From Citricoccus alkalitolerans (lineage in GTDB: Bacteria; Actinomycetota; Actinomycetes; Actinomycetales; Micrococcaceae), in contig NZ_BAAALH010000002.1 in NCBI RefSeq assembly GCF_039528175.1, positions 1,798,001 to 1,862,000 on the forward strand: a stretch of DNA of 64,000 nt. The letters run 5' to 3'. A program made the translations under genes and the position numbers. Under the pieces are notes generated by a model. It did not search any database. It saw nothing but the letters and a program-made list of their open reading frames with translations, and had not been told where the DNA came from. This document shows, piece by piece, positions 8,029-17,630 of the stretch (positions are counted from its first letter, which is position 1; every line of letters begins with the position of its first letter).

Positions 8029-8046
8029 CCGGTGACCCGTGGTCGA

Positions 8047-9375
8047 TTAGTCCCGCTGCACCGTGATCTCGTCGTCCACATAGACGCGGGCGGACACGCG
8101 GAGCCCGGCCAGCGCCATGACGATTCCGGAGCAGGCGAGCAGGACGAGTACCAGAGTCCAGTTCCCCGTGGCCGCATGGATCAATCCAACGGCCATCGGT
8201 CCGATGGCGGCCACGATGTAACCATAGGGCTGAACAAAGCCGGACAGCCGTGCGGTGACATGCGGCTGCCGGCTGCGGGCGGGGATCAGGGCGATCGCCG
8301 TCGGGAAGGCGAAGCCGCCCAAGCCCAGCAGGATAGCCCACCACAGGCCGCCCTCGGCCGGAGCCAGCAGCATCCCGGTCCAGCCGGCCACGGTGGCGAT
8401 GCCGAAGCCGATCATCCACGGCGCCAGGGTCCGGGACCGGTCGATCACGGTGGGCATCACGAGCCCGCCGGCCACGCCCAGTGCCGCGACCACGGACAGC
8501 AGGGCACCGGCCAGATTGGCGTCCAGTCCGGCATCCCGGTACATCTGCGGCAGCCAGCCGAACTGAACATAGGCATTCATGGACTGCATCCCGAACAGCA
8601 CCATGAGAAACACGGCAGTGGGGGAGGACCGCAGCGGCCGGTCTGGTTCATCCTGAGGCGGGGTTCCCGGGAAGTCGTGCCCTGCGCGGCGGGCCACCAG
8701 CAGCCACAACACCAGGGGGACGACGGCGGCCAGCCCCCAGAATCCGAGCGACCACCTCCAGCCCTCTGCCGGGTCCCCTGCGGACAGGGTGGTCCCGGCC
8801 GCTTCGGCCAGGGGTGCGGCGAGGCCGGAACCGGCGGATCCGCCGACGGTGAGGAACATGCTGTACAGGGTCATCAAGGCCACCGTGCGGCCGCCGCCGT
8901 GCCGCTTGATCCACGCGGGGACCAGGACGTTGCCCACGGCCATGCCGGCCAGCGCCAGGGCGGTGAACGGGATAAAGACCCAGATGGACGGGGCGAAGGG
9001 GCGCAACAGCAGGCCCACGACCATCACGATCAGGCTGAGGGCGATGGTCAGGGACAGCCCGGCCCGGCGCCCCAGGCTCACCGCCACCAATCCCACAAGT
9101 CCGAACATCAACCCCGGCAGTGCTGTGATGATCCCGGCCACGGTGCCGTCGATTCGCAGGGATGCGGACGCCTCGGCCAGAACCGGTCCCAGGGCGGTGG
9201 CCCCGGGACGCAGGTTGACGGCGATGAACACCACGGCCAGCACAGCCAGAGTGACGCCGATCGTTCCCCGCGCAACCCGCCCATCCCGCCCATCCCGCCC
9301 CGCAGGGGGGACGGGGGGTACGCCGGGAGAGGGCGCGGCGGAGGTCTCGGGATTGGTGCAAGGGTCGGAGGTCAT
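8047..9375 (-). CDS. MFS transporter, CynX/NimT-like
   Basis: 442 residues with about twelve hydrophobic helices. The first membrane segment ends in VNLRPGATALGPVL, a pattern typical of CynX/NimT (cyanate / 2-nitroimidazole) transporters; SLGRRAGLSL marks the loop between helices 2 and 3. A 35-residue Pro/Gly-rich head precedes helix 1. Substrate unknown. It lies 9 bp downstream of zupT on the same strand and is probably co-transcribed. TAGAAC 6 nt before the ATG, overlapping the zupT stop, could also be an internal leaderless promoter. Confidence 0.85.
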   Translation of the reverse strand: MTSDPCTNPETSAAPSPGVPPVPPAGRDGRDGRVARGTIGVTLAVLAVVFIAVNLRPGATALGPVLAEASASLRIDGTVAGIITALPGLMFGLVGLVAVSLGRRAGLSLTIALSLIVMVVGLLLRPFAPSIWVFIPFTALALAGMAVGNVLVPAWIKRHGGGRTVALMTLYSMFLTVGGSAGSGLAAPLAEAAGTTLSAGDPAEGWRWSLGFWGLAAVVPLVLWLLVARRAGHDFPGTPPQDEPDRPLRSSPTAVFLMVLFGMQSMNAYVQFGWLPQMYRDAGLDANLAGALLSVVAALGVAGGLVMPTVIDRSRTLAPWMIGFGIATVAGWTGMLLAPAEGGLWWAILLGLGGFAFPTAIALIPARSRQPHVTARLSGFVQPYGYIVAAIGPMAVGLIHAATGNWTLVLVLLACSGIVMALAGLRVSARVYVDDEITVQRD

Positions 9376-9384
9376 GGGTCAGTT

Positions 9385-10188
9385 CTACAGCGTCGCGAAC
9401 AGCAACAGCGAAACCGCCATGACGGCCATGCCGGCCACGAGCCCGTACATGGCCAGGTGGTGCTTTCCGTATTCGCGTGCGGTGGGCAGCAGCTCATCGA
9501 GGGAGATGAACACCATGATGCCGGCCACCAGGGCGAAGGTGAGTCCCAGGGTGAAGTCGTTCATGAAGGGCATCAGCAGGGCGAATCCGATCAACGCCCC
9601 GGCCGGTTCAGCCAGTCCGGAGAGGAAGGACCACCGCACGGCCTTGCGGCGGGAACCGGTCGCCTCGCGGATCGGAACGGCAACGGCCACACCCTCTGGG
9701 ATGTTGTGCAGGGCGATCGCCAGGGCCACGGGCAGGGCGACCTGCAAGTCGGTCAGCCCGGCGATGAATGTGGCGAAGCCCTCTGGGAAGTTGTGCACGC
9801 CGATGGCAAGGGCGGTCACGGTGCCCGTCTTCATCATCCGACGGCGCTTCACGGCCGCGGCCGGATCATGGACCAATCCGGGCTCGTGCGGGTTGATCTG
9901 CTCGGGTACCAGGCGGTCGATGACACCGATCAGCAGGATTCCGGCGAAGAACGCGGCTCCGGCCGCCCACGGTCCGGCAGCCGGTCCATTGGCCGCGGTC
10001 AGGGACTCCAGGGCTTTGGGCATGATCTCCATGAAGGAGACGTAGAGCATGACTCCGGCCGAGAACCCGAGCGAGACGGACAGGAAGGCGCCGGACGCGC
10101 GGCGCGGGACCACCGAGATCAACCCACCGATACCGGTGCAGAGGCCGGCGAGCAGTGTCAGCCCGAAGGCCAGCCAGAAGTTCTCCAC
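9385..10188 (-). CDS. zupT: ZIP-family divalent metal transporter
   Basis: 267 residues, about eight membrane helices, imports Zn2+ and related divalent cations. The two metal-binding helix signatures are present: HNFPEGFATF and, about 35 residues on, HNIPEGVAVAVPI. The N-terminus (FGLTLLAGLCTGIGGLI) and the C-terminal ALVAGIMVFISLDELLP are also typical of ZupT. The GTG start at 10188 follows a TACACT box at 10195-10200 by 6 nt, again a leaderless layout. First gene of a probable two-gene unit with the MFS transporter; divergent from the beta-lactamase-fold gene. Confidence 0.93.
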   Translation of the reverse strand: MENFWLAFGLTLLAGLCTGIGGLISVVPRRASGAFLSVSLGFSAGVMLYVSFMEIMPKALESLTAANGPAAGPWAAGAAFFAGILLIGVIDRLVPEQINPHEPGLVHDPAAAVKRRRMMKTGTVTALAIGVHNFPEGFATFIAGLTDLQVALPVALAIALHNIPEGVAVAVPIREATGSRRKAVRWSFLSGLAEPAGALIGFALLMPFMNDFTLGLTFALVAGIMVFISLDELLPTAREYGKHHLAMYGLVAGMAVMAVSLLLFATL

Positions 10189-10261
10189 CAGCCGAGTGTA
10201 GGTCGGTCATGGTCCGCGACCGGCACGGGACATGGCACGTGGGCTTCATTACGCTGGGTCT

Positions 10262-11371
10262 GTGGATCCCTCCGACCTCCTCCGGCTGGCGGGCTCCCGG
10301 GGAGCCTCCGTGCAGCTCGCGGTGATCCTTGGCGGGCGGACGGTGGTGGACGGGGCCGTCCGCTGCCGGACCGACGCCCTCGGCTGGCTGTTCTCCGCCT
10401 CCAAGCCCTTCACGTCGCTGCTGGTGCACCGGCTCGCCGGAGAGGGCGTGCTCGATCTCGATGCGCCCGTGGCCGCGTACTGGCCGGACTACGGTTCCGC
10501 CCGAGGGTGGCCACGGAGTGAGAGAACCTCGAAAGCCGGCACCACGCTTCGCGACGTCCTGACCCACCGCTCCGCCGTCCCCTCAGCGGGGCCCTATCCA
10601 GCGGCCGTGATCGCCATGCATCGCACTGAGGCGTCGCTGCAGCGGGTAGCGGGTGGCCGGCGCCGGGACCGGAGATACGGTGCCGGGCCCGCCTATCAGC
10701 CATTGGACTTCGGGTTCATCCTCGCGGAGGTGGCACGGCGGGCTGCCAGTCGGGCTGGCGGGCGCGCCGTCGGAGGGGACGGAGATGTGGGCTGGGCCGG
10801 GTTGCTCCGAACGCTGGTCCTGGAGCCGGCTGGACTCCGGGATGTCCATCCAGGCGTGCCGGATGCCGAGCTGCCCCGCTGCCTGCCCTTTGATGCCTCC
10901 TTCCGTGCCGCCCCGGGAGGGCCGCTGATTGCGGCCCTGCTGAACCGCAGGATCGTCCGGCAGGCTCAGATCCCGGCGGCCGGAATCTCGACCACCGCGC
11001 TGGAGCTAGCACGGTTCTATCACCATCTGCTCCAGGCCCCGGAGCGGGAGGCGCTGTGTACGCCGAGCTCGGACGGGGGCCCGGACGGCTGGACCGGGCT
11101 GCCCACCCGCTGGGGAACCGGGGTGCAGTTGGGCGGCACCGGAGCGGGATGTCCGCTGGGAGAGACCAGCACGGAACGGACCTTCGGCCACAACGGATCG
11201 GATGTCTGCCTGGGGTGGGCGGACCCGGACCTGGACCTGGCGGTCGGCCTGGTGTCCGACAGGGCTAGCGGCCATCCGGCAGATCGCAGGCTGCTCGTGG
11301 ACGTCTCCGACGCAATTCGTTCGCTGGCGGCGAACAGCTCCACAGGCGCGTCCGAAATCTTGACTACTTAA
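10262..11371 (+). CDS. beta-lactamase-fold serine hydrolase (class C / esterase EstB-like)
   Basis: 369 residues. The nucleophile motif SxxK appears as SASK near residue 43, after a GWLF strand. The second motif region reads AYQPLDFGFILAEVARRA and the third-motif equivalent is HNGSDVCLGW. This family includes esterases, D-aminopeptidases and penicillin-binding-like enzymes; a true beta-lactamase role is unproven. No signal peptide, so probably cytoplasmic. GTG at 10262 is preferred over ATG at 10232, since TACGCT at 10250-10255 lies 6 nt before it. Ends with TAA 78 bp before the Mrp operon. Confidence 0.78.
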   Translation: MDPSDLLRLAGSRGASVQLAVILGGRTVVDGAVRCRTDALGWLFSASKPFTSLLVHRLAGEGVLDLDAPVAAYWPDYGSARGWPRSERTSKAGTTLRDVLTHRSAVPSAGPYPAAVIAMHRTEASLQRVAGGRRRDRRYGAGPAYQPLDFGFILAEVARRAASRAGGRAVGGDGDVGWAGLLRTLVLEPAGLRDVHPGVPDAELPRCLPFDASFRAAPGGPLIAALLNRRIVRQAQIPAAGISTTALELARFYHHLLQAPEREALCTPSSDGGPDGWTGLPTRWGTGVQLGGTGAGCPLGETSTERTFGHNGSDVCLGWADPDLDLAVGLVSDRASGHPADRRLLVDVSDAIRSLAANSSTGASEILTT

Positions 11372-11436
11372 AGGGGCTCACCTTGACTGCCTTCGAAGAC
11401 GACTGATCGGTGTCACGCGGGGGCACCTGGCTTCGG

Positions 11437-11449
11437 TAGGGTGTGTCGC
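11437..11449 (+). promoter_or_regulatory. leaderless promoter of the Mrp operon
   Basis: A TAGGGT -10 box at 11437-11442 lies 7 nt before the mrpA ATG at 11450, placing the expected transcript start at the A of the ATG. No Shine-Dalgarno is visible. No good -35 is recognisable. Confidence 0.6.
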
Positions 11450-14400
11450 ATGTCGATCGCCCTCACGCTTGCCCTACTGGCGGTCGGACTCATCCTCACC
11501 CCGCTGTTCTGCCGCTGGCTGGGACGTAATGCCGGCTGGCCGCTGGCCGCTGTCTACCTGGGCGCCGCGGTGCTCTACCTTCCCGCCCTCCAGGCCGCCG
11601 GCACTGCAACGGAGACCGATGCCGGGTCAGCAGCCAACACCTGGTCCATCCCCTGGATCCCGGCATGGGGGGTCGATCTGTCCTTCGCGGCCGACCCGAT
11701 CTCGAGCGTCTTCACGCTGATCTCCCTGCTCATCGGCGCCGTCGTGCTGGTGTACTCGACCCGGTACCTCGACGCCGGGATGCCTCCCTCGGCCTACCTG
11801 AGCTTTTACCTCGGCATGGCCCTGTTCACGGTGTCCATGGTGGGCCTGGTCACCGCCGACGATCTGATGGTGCTGTTCCTGTGCTGGGAACTGACCTCGC
11901 TGGCCTCGTTCCTGCTCATCGCTCGCTCCGGACGACCAGCCTTCGCCCCGTCCATGCGCACCCTGCTGGTGACGTTCCTCGGCGGGTTGGCGCTGCTCGT
12001 GGCAGTCGTCCTGGTGGCCGTGCGTGCCGGGACCACGGACCTCACCGAGATCCTGGACCCTGAGGCCTCGGCCGGGCTGTGGACGTCCGACCCAGCGTTC
12101 ACCACGACCATCGGGCTGCTCATCGCGCTCGCCGCCATGACCAAGTCAGCGCAGTTCCCCTTCCACTCCTGGCTGCCGGACGCCATGGCTGCCATCACCC
12201 CGGTGTCCGCCTACCTGCACGCTGCCGCGGTGGTCAAGGCCGGCATCTTCCTGCTCCTTCGGTTCTCACCGGTGTTTCATGACAACGCGCTCTGGTCCGT
12301 GCTGCTCGTCACCGCCGGCCTCGTCACCGCCCTCGTCGGGGGGTGGCGCGCCCTCCAGCAGCACGACCTCAAGAAGCTGATGGCCTATTCGACGGTCAGC
12401 CAGCTCGGGCTCATCGTCGCTGCCATCGGCACCGGCACAGAGGCCGGCATCGCCGCCGCCCTGATCCACACCATCGCCCACGCCCTGTTCAAGTCAGGCC
12501 TGTTCATGATGATCGGGGTGGTGGACCACGCCACCGGAACCCGCGACCTCCGTCAGATGCCCGTCCTGCGCGGAGTCCTGCCCGGCACCTTCGCGGTGAC
12601 GGTCCTCGGCGCCGGGGCCATGGCCGGTTTCCCGCCGCTGTTCGGCTTCGTCTCCAAGGAGTCCATCTTCACCGCTCTCAACGCCTGGTCGGTGGACTGG
12701 ATGGGCGCCGGCGAGTCCGTTGGAAGCCTGCCCTCCTGGGCGGGTCCCGTGGCCCTGGCCGGTGCGGCCCTCGGCTCCGTGCTGACGGTGGCCTACTGCG
12801 CCAAGATCGTGGTGGGCGGCTTCTGGGACCCGGCGCGGGCCCCTGAGGGTGCGTCCGGTTCGGCACCGAATGGTCAGCAACACGCCGGCCATGCACCGGG
12901 TGCCATCCTCGTCGTCGCCACCGCACTGCCGATCGTGACCTCCGTCGCCGCGTTGTTCGCCCTGCCCCTGTTGGACTCCGCCGTCGGAGCGGCGGCCACG
13001 GCGGCCCTGCCCGGAGCGGAGGTGCACCCGCACTTCGTCCTGTGGCACGGCGTCACCCCGGAACTGCTGACCACCGTGGCGGTCCTGGCCCTGGGATTGG
13101 GCACCCTGGCAGTCCGTCACCGTCTCTGGCCGGCTCTGGAACGGGCCGAACTGCCCTTCAGCGGGTCCGGGCTGATCGAGTCCGCAACCGCCGGGCTGAC
13201 GGCGCTCGGTTCGGGAGTCAACCGCCTCACCGCCCGGGACGCCGCCGCCTCCCACGCGGCCATGATGGTGCTGTCTCTGGCCGCCATCGTGGTGCCCGGA
13301 GTGCTCCTGCTGAACGCCGGCGGAGAGCTGCCGCCGCTGCAGCCGAACCTCAACCAGGCGTCGGACATCGTGCTGCTGATCCTGCTGGCCGTCTCGGCCC
13401 TGGGCGTCGCCATGGCCCGCTCACGCCTCGGCGCCACCGTGGCACTGTCCGCTGTCGGAATCCTGGTCACCGTGCAGATCGTCTCCCTCGGCGCCCCGGA
13501 CGTGGCCCTTACCCAGCTGCTGGTGGAGTCCCTGACCGTCATCGTCATCATGCTGGTCCTGCAGAAGCTGCCCCGGACCTTCCGGCGTGTCCGCACCCGG
13601 CGCGCGGTACCCGCCGCCCTCATCTCCGTGAGCGCCGGACTGGCGACCGGCCTGGCCGTCTGGGGGCTGACCGGCCGCCGGGGCAAGTCGGAGGTCGGCA
13701 CCTACCTTCTCGAGAACGGCCAGGACATCACCGGCGGTGCCAACATCGTCAATGTGATCCTGGTGGAGTTCCGGGCCCTGGACACCCTCGGGGAACTGGC
13801 CGTGCTGGGCATGACGGGGGTGGCCATCGCCGCCATCCTCTCCACCATCCGCAACCGCCACCTGGACCCTCAACTGATGCCTGCAATGCCTGGCGAGGAC
13901 GACGGTTCCGGCGCCCAGGAAGGCCCCGAGCTGGGCACCCCGACCGCTCGGCGCGCCATTCTGGACTCGTGGGCCAACACCAGCCAGTTGCAACTGATGC
14001 TCAAGGTGATCCTGCCGATCCTCGCCGTGGTCTCAGCGATCCTCTTCCTCCGCGGTCACAACGAGCCCGGCGGCGGGTTCATCGCTGCACTGGTCGGCTC
14101 GGCCGTGGTGGGTCTGCTGTACCTGTCGACCTCGAAGGATCGTCAGATCGGTCCTCCACGCGCCCCGTTGTACCTGATCGGTGGCGGCGTGGTGATCGCC
14201 GTGGCCATCGGCCTGGTGAACATGGCCTTCACAGGAACCTATATGGAACCCCAGCACGGTTATCTCCTGGGGGAGCACGTGACCACGTCCATGGTCTTCG
14301 ACGCCGGCGTCTACCTCGCCGTGATCGGACTCGTCATGCTTGCCTTCAACGTCCTCGGTACGGCACCCGCCTCCGCAGAGCAGGAGGGCGGCGAAAGCAC

Positions 14401-14554
14401 CAGGGAGCGCGTGGACGAGGCCTTCCTGGGCGAGATCGACACCCCGGCACCGGACACTCAGGAGGAAGCCGTACCCGTGACCAGCTCCATCCCCGTCCGG
14501 CCGCAGACGCAGCACATCTCCTCCGGCGTCCGGCCTGAAGAATGGGGGCGGTGA
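11450..14554 (+). CDS. mrpA: Mrp/Mnh Na+/H+ antiporter subunit A (A-B fusion)
   Basis: 1034 residues. The N-terminal two thirds is the NuoL-like proton-pumping core, with LVLFLCWELTSLASFLLI, KSAQFPFHSWLPDAM and the HAAAVVKAGIFLLLRF helix. It is followed by the MbhD/MbhE-type segment (LGAPDVALTQLLVESLTVIVI). The last part, from about LMLKVILPILAVVSAILFLRGHNEPGGGF, is the MrpB domain fused in frame, as is common in actinobacteria. The complex exports Na+ in exchange for H+ across the membrane, giving alkali and salt tolerance. An acidic, Gln-rich cytoplasmic tail ends the protein. First gene of the A-C-D-E-F-G operon. Confidence 0.96.
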   Translation: MSIALTLALLAVGLILTPLFCRWLGRNAGWPLAAVYLGAAVLYLPALQAAGTATETDAGSAANTWSIPWIPAWGVDLSFAADPISSVFTLISLLIGAVVLVYSTRYLDAGMPPSAYLSFYLGMALFTVSMVGLVTADDLMVLFLCWELTSLASFLLIARSGRPAFAPSMRTLLVTFLGGLALLVAVVLVAVRAGTTDLTEILDPEASAGLWTSDPAFTTTIGLLIALAAMTKSAQFPFHSWLPDAMAAITPVSAYLHAAAVVKAGIFLLLRFSPVFHDNALWSVLLVTAGLVTALVGGWRALQQHDLKKLMAYSTVSQLGLIVAAIGTGTEAGIAAALIHTIAHALFKSGLFMMIGVVDHATGTRDLRQMPVLRGVLPGTFAVTVLGAGAMAGFPPLFGFVSKESIFTALNAWSVDWMGAGESVGSLPSWAGPVALAGAALGSVLTVAYCAKIVVGGFWDPARAPEGASGSAPNGQQHAGHAPGAILVVATALPIVTSVAALFALPLLDSAVGAAATAALPGAEVHPHFVLWHGVTPELLTTVAVLALGLGTLAVRHRLWPALERAELPFSGSGLIESATAGLTALGSGVNRLTARDAAASHAAMMVLSLAAIVVPGVLLLNAGGELPPLQPNLNQASDIVLLILLAVSALGVAMARSRLGATVALSAVGILVTVQIVSLGAPDVALTQLLVESLTVIVIMLVLQKLPRTFRRVRTRRAVPAALISVSAGLATGLAVWGLTGRRGKSEVGTYLLENGQDITGGANIVNVILVEFRALDTLGELAVLGMTGVAIAAILSTIRNRHLDPQLMPAMPGEDDGSGAQEGPELGTPTARRAILDSWANTSQLQLMLKVILPILAVVSAILFLRGHNEPGGGFIAALVGSAVVGLLYLSTSKDRQIGPPRAPLYLIGGGVVIAVAIGLVNMAFTGTYMEPQHGYLLGEHVTTSMVFDAGVYLAVIGLVMLAFNVLGTAPASAEQEGGESTRERVDEAFLGEIDTPAPDTQEEAVPVTSSIPVRPQTQHISSGVRPEEWGR

Positions 14555-14555
14555 C

Positions 14556-14978
14556 ATGTTCGACTCGATCTTCGTCCTTGCCATCACCGTCGGGGTGCTG
14601 ACCACCGCCGGAGTCTGGCTGCTGCTGCAGCGGGACATGGTGCGCGCCATCTTCGGGCTCACCCTGATCTCCCACTCCGCGAACCTGCTTCTGCTCGCCA
14701 GCGGGGTGCCCGGCTGGCGCCATGAGCCGCTCATGGACAGCACCTCCGTCGCCGAGTCCGCCGATCCTTTGCCACAGGCCTTCGTGCTGACGGCCATCGT
14801 CATCGCCATGGCCACCACCATCCTCATGCTCGCCCTGGCGGTCATCGGGCGGAACGATGATCAGGAGAGGGCACCCACCGTCAGCGACCACGACGAGCCA
14901 GGCCTCGAGCACGAGAGCCAGCAGGATATCCAGCCAGACAACCAATCCGAGGATCAGCGGGGGGTGAACCACGCATGA
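14556..14978 (+). CDS. mrpC: Mrp/Mnh antiporter subunit C
   Basis: 140 residues with three membrane helices, homologous to complex I NuoK. Typical pieces are GVWLLLQRDMVRAIFGLTLISHSANLLLL and PQAFVLTAIVIAMATTILMLAL. A charged hydrophilic tail of about 40 residues follows the third helix, longer than in Bacillus MrpC. It starts 1 nt after the mrpA stop and overlaps mrpD by 4 bp, so translation is probably coupled. Confidence 0.94.
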   Translation: MFDSIFVLAITVGVLTTAGVWLLLQRDMVRAIFGLTLISHSANLLLLASGVPGWRHEPLMDSTSVAESADPLPQAFVLTAIVIAMATTILMLALAVIGRNDDQERAPTVSDHDEPGLEHESQQDIQPDNQSEDQRGVNHA

Positions 14979-16588
14979 ACGACCAGTTCCTCGGTTCCCT
15001 GCTGCCGCTCTTCGTGGCCGTCCCCCTGCTGTTCTCCGCGATCTCGGTGATCCTGCGCCGCCGGGCGCTGGACCGCATCCTCATCATCGCCGTCCCGGTG
15101 CTGGTGCTGGCCTCCGCCGTCGCGCTGATGGTCCATCACCAGGACGCCCCGGTCCTGGCCAGTGCGATCGGCAGCTTTGAGGGCGGGATCGCCATCCCGT
15201 TAGTCTCCGACACCCTGACTGCGGCGCTGCTGGCGACCACCGGCCTGGCGACCGCGGCCTCGTGCTGGTTCCTCACCGCTTCCGGCGAGGACCGGCTGCG
15301 GTTCGTCCCGGCTCTCGCCCTGCTGCTGATGTCCGGCGTCAACGGTGCCCTGCTGACAGGGGACCTGTTCAACCTCTTCGTGTTCGTCGAGGTCATGCTG
15401 CTGCCCTCCTATGCACTGATCGCCGTGACCGGCACATGGCGCCGATTGGGCATCAGCCGCATGTTCGTGATCGTCAACCTCGTCACCAGCGCGATCCTGG
15501 TGATGGGCGTGGGCCTCGTCTACGGCTCGGCAGGTACTGTCAACCTCGCCGCGCTGGCAGGACGCGCCGGCGAGGACCCCCAGGTGGCCCTGGCAGTCAC
15601 CGTCGTGTTGCTGGCCCTGGCGATCAAGGCGGGCGTGGTCCCCGTCCACGGCTGGATGCCGCGTGCCTACCCGGGCACATCAGCCGGCATCATGGCACTG
15701 TTCTCCGCCCTCCACACCAAGGTCGCGCTGTACGCGATCTTCCGGATCTACTTCACCGCCTTCGCTCCCGGGAGCTCAGCCGGCACGGCCGAAGCCACGG
15801 TCGCGACGCCGGCCGCGCACGGCACCGCGACAACGGTCGCAGTGGTGATTGCCGTCGTCGTGCTCGCCACCATGGTGCTGGGTGCGTTCGGGTCGATCGG
15901 CGAGAACCGCTTCCGCGGGGTCATGGCCTTCCAGATGATCGCCGGAGTGGGTCACATCCTCATCGGCATGGCCATCGCCTCACCGGCTGCCGTGGCCGCC
16001 GGCCTGTTCTACCTGATCCACCACGTGGTGACCATGGCGTCCCTGCTGACCACTGCCGGCGCCGTCGAACAGACCTACGGCACTGGAATCCTCGGCAAAC
16101 TCTCCGGGCTGCTACACCGGGACCGGCTGGCCGCCGTCGTGGTGGCCCTCGGTCTGCTGTCCCTGGCCGGCCTGCCACCGACCTCGGGTCTGTGGGCGAA
16201 GCTGGGGCTGGTCCGTGCGGTCGCCGGGCCCGGAGACGGCAATCCCTCGTGGTATGCCCCGGTTTTCCTGACAGCGATCGTGCTGGCCTCCGTGGCGACT
16301 CTCGTGGCCCTGCAGCGCTTGTGGGGCAGGTCCTTCGCCGGCGAGCCACTGAGCGTGTACCGGCCCGTCCTGACCGGTGGCAGCCGGGACCGAGGCCCAG
16401 AGGTGGCGGTGCCTGACTCCGTCCGGATCCCGGGACGCCTGTTGGCTCCCGGCGTGGCGATGATCGGAGTCTCCGTGCTGCTTTTCGTCTTCGCCGGTAC
16501 GCTGATGCCATTCGTCGAGACCGCGGCGGCCGGTCTGTTCGAGACCGGGCCCTACGTGGAGGCCGTCCTGGGAGGTGACGTCGAATGA
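14975..16588 (+). CDS. mrpD: Mrp/Mnh antiporter subunit D
   Basis: 537 residues with about fourteen membrane helices, homologous to NuoM/NuoN. Diagnostic stretches are GDLFNLFVFVEVMLLPSYALI (with the conserved Glu of helix 5), LALAIKAGVVPVHGWMPRAYPG (conserved Lys) and LFSALHTKVALYAIFRIYF. With MrpA it forms the proton-translocating part of the complex. It overlaps mrpC by ATGA at its start and mrpE at its end. Confidence 0.95.
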   Translation: MNDQFLGSLLPLFVAVPLLFSAISVILRRRALDRILIIAVPVLVLASAVALMVHHQDAPVLASAIGSFEGGIAIPLVSDTLTAALLATTGLATAASCWFLTASGEDRLRFVPALALLLMSGVNGALLTGDLFNLFVFVEVMLLPSYALIAVTGTWRRLGISRMFVIVNLVTSAILVMGVGLVYGSAGTVNLAALAGRAGEDPQVALAVTVVLLALAIKAGVVPVHGWMPRAYPGTSAGIMALFSALHTKVALYAIFRIYFTAFAPGSSAGTAEATVATPAAHGTATTVAVVIAVVVLATMVLGAFGSIGENRFRGVMAFQMIAGVGHILIGMAIASPAAVAAGLFYLIHHVVTMASLLTTAGAVEQTYGTGILGKLSGLLHRDRLAAVVVALGLLSLAGLPPTSGLWAKLGLVRAVAGPGDGNPSWYAPVFLTAIVLASVATLVALQRLWGRSFAGEPLSVYRPVLTGGSRDRGPEVAVPDSVRIPGRLLAPGVAMIGVSVLLFVFAGTLMPFVETAAAGLFETGPYVEAVLGGDVE

Positions 16589-16995
16589 GAGACCATTGGC
16601 GCTTCAGCGTGTGGAACATGGTGCGCTATCTGCTCTGGCTGATCGGTCAGGTCATCTCGGGGTCGTTGCTGGTCGCCCGGCGGACCCTCACACCCGGCAC
16701 GTTCGCCCAACCGTCGATCGTGAGTTTTCCACTGCGGGGTGCCACGGATCTCGAGGTGACGTGGATGGCCTCCTCCATCACCATCACCCCGGGAACCCTG
16801 GTGATCGGCACGGCACACGGCACAGACACCGAACCGGTCACGGTCTTCGTGCATTCCGTCTTCGTCGCGGACCGGGACTCTGTGCGCGAGGGACTGCGGG
16901 ACATGGAGGATCGGTTGCTGAGGATGACACGCGGCAGCGGCTGGGATGATCGGCCCGAGGTACGAGCAGAAGCTCAGGAAGGGCGGCGTCCATGA
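16585..16995 (+). CDS. mrpE: Mrp/Mnh antiporter subunit E
   Basis: 136 residues. Two N-terminal membrane helices (WNMVRYLLWLIGQVISGSLLVA) are followed by a soluble domain with SIVSFPLR, SSITITPGTLVIGT and VFVHSVFV, the usual MrpE pattern. It stabilises the complex; its own transport role is unclear. It overlaps mrpD and mrpF by 4 bp on each side. Confidence 0.93.
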   Translation: MRDHWRFSVWNMVRYLLWLIGQVISGSLLVARRTLTPGTFAQPSIVSFPLRGATDLEVTWMASSITITPGTLVIGTAHGTDTEPVTVFVHSVFVADRDSVREGLRDMEDRLLRMTRGSGWDDRPEVRAEAQEGRRP

Positions 16996-17270
16996 TCTTC
17001 GACTCCATCCCGGACCTCATACTGGCCCTGGCCATGGGAATTCTCGCCGCCGCGGTGATCCTTGGCCTCTACCGGGTCTACTCCGCCACCTCGGCTGCCG
17101 AACGGGCGGTGGTCGGCGACCTCGTGTTCTTTGCGTCCATCGGCATCCTGATGATCATCGGCGTGCAGACCGAATCGGCCATCGTCCAGGATGCCGCCAT
17201 GCTGGCCGCCTTCCTGGGCATCCTTGCCACGGTGGCCCTGGCCCGCATCCTCACGAGGGGAGAACGCTGA
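16992..17270 (+). CDS. mrpF: Mrp/Mnh antiporter subunit F
   Basis: 92 residues with three membrane helices: DLILALAMGILAAAVILGLYRV, VVGDLVFFASIGILMIIGV and MLAAFLGILATVALARIL, followed by a short basic end. This matches the MrpF family in length and layout. The stop overlaps the start of mrpG. Confidence 0.93.
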   Translation: MIFDSIPDLILALAMGILAAAVILGLYRVYSATSAAERAVVGDLVFFASIGILMIIGVQTESAIVQDAAMLAAFLGILATVALARILTRGER

Positions 17271-17623
17271 TGACCGCATTCGACGTCTATGAGTTGGTGT
17301 CGGCCGTGTTCATCCTCGGCGGGGCCCTGTTCGTGTTGCTCTCGGCCGCGGCCATGCTCAGGGCGAAGGACGCTCTGCAGATGATGAACGTGTTCTCTTC
17401 GGCCACCGGTATGGGACTGCCACTGGCAGTCATTGGCGTCTTCGTCCACCTGACTGGCCGGGACGGTTTCGAATGGTGGACGCTGTTGGTATCCCTCATG
17501 ACGATCGCCGCACTGGTGATCGTCTCCTCCATGGCGTCGAACACCCTGGCCCGTGCGGCGTATCAGTCCGGGGCGCCCCTGGACCCAGCCACTCGTCCGC
17601 AGGACCTGGCCGGCGACGGCTGA
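17270..17623 (+). CDS. mrpG: Mrp/Mnh antiporter subunit G
   Basis: 117 residues with three membrane helices. MrpG hallmarks are AVFILGGALFVLLSAAAMLRAKDALQMMNVFSSATGMG and, after a short loop, WWTLLVSLMTIAALVIVSSMASNTLARAAY. Its ATG at 17270 shares a base with the mrpF stop. This is the last gene of the operon; the next gene has its own regulatory array. Confidence 0.93.
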   Translation: MTAFDVYELVSAVFILGGALFVLLSAAAMLRAKDALQMMNVFSSATGMGLPLAVIGVFVHLTGRDGFEWWTLLVSLMTIAALVIVSSMASNTLARAAYQSGAPLDPATRPQDLAGDG

Positions 17624-17630
17624 GTCACTG

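Noticed and set aside
8032..10521. 829-codon forward open frame
   Set aside because: It is antisense to the MFS and zupT genes, with low-complexity Gly/His/Gln composition and no domain. High GC leaves shadow frames open.
10262..11371. antibiotic-resistance beta-lactamase
   Set aside because: Only the fold and SxxK motif support it; no signal peptide and a divergent second motif favour an esterase or peptidase.
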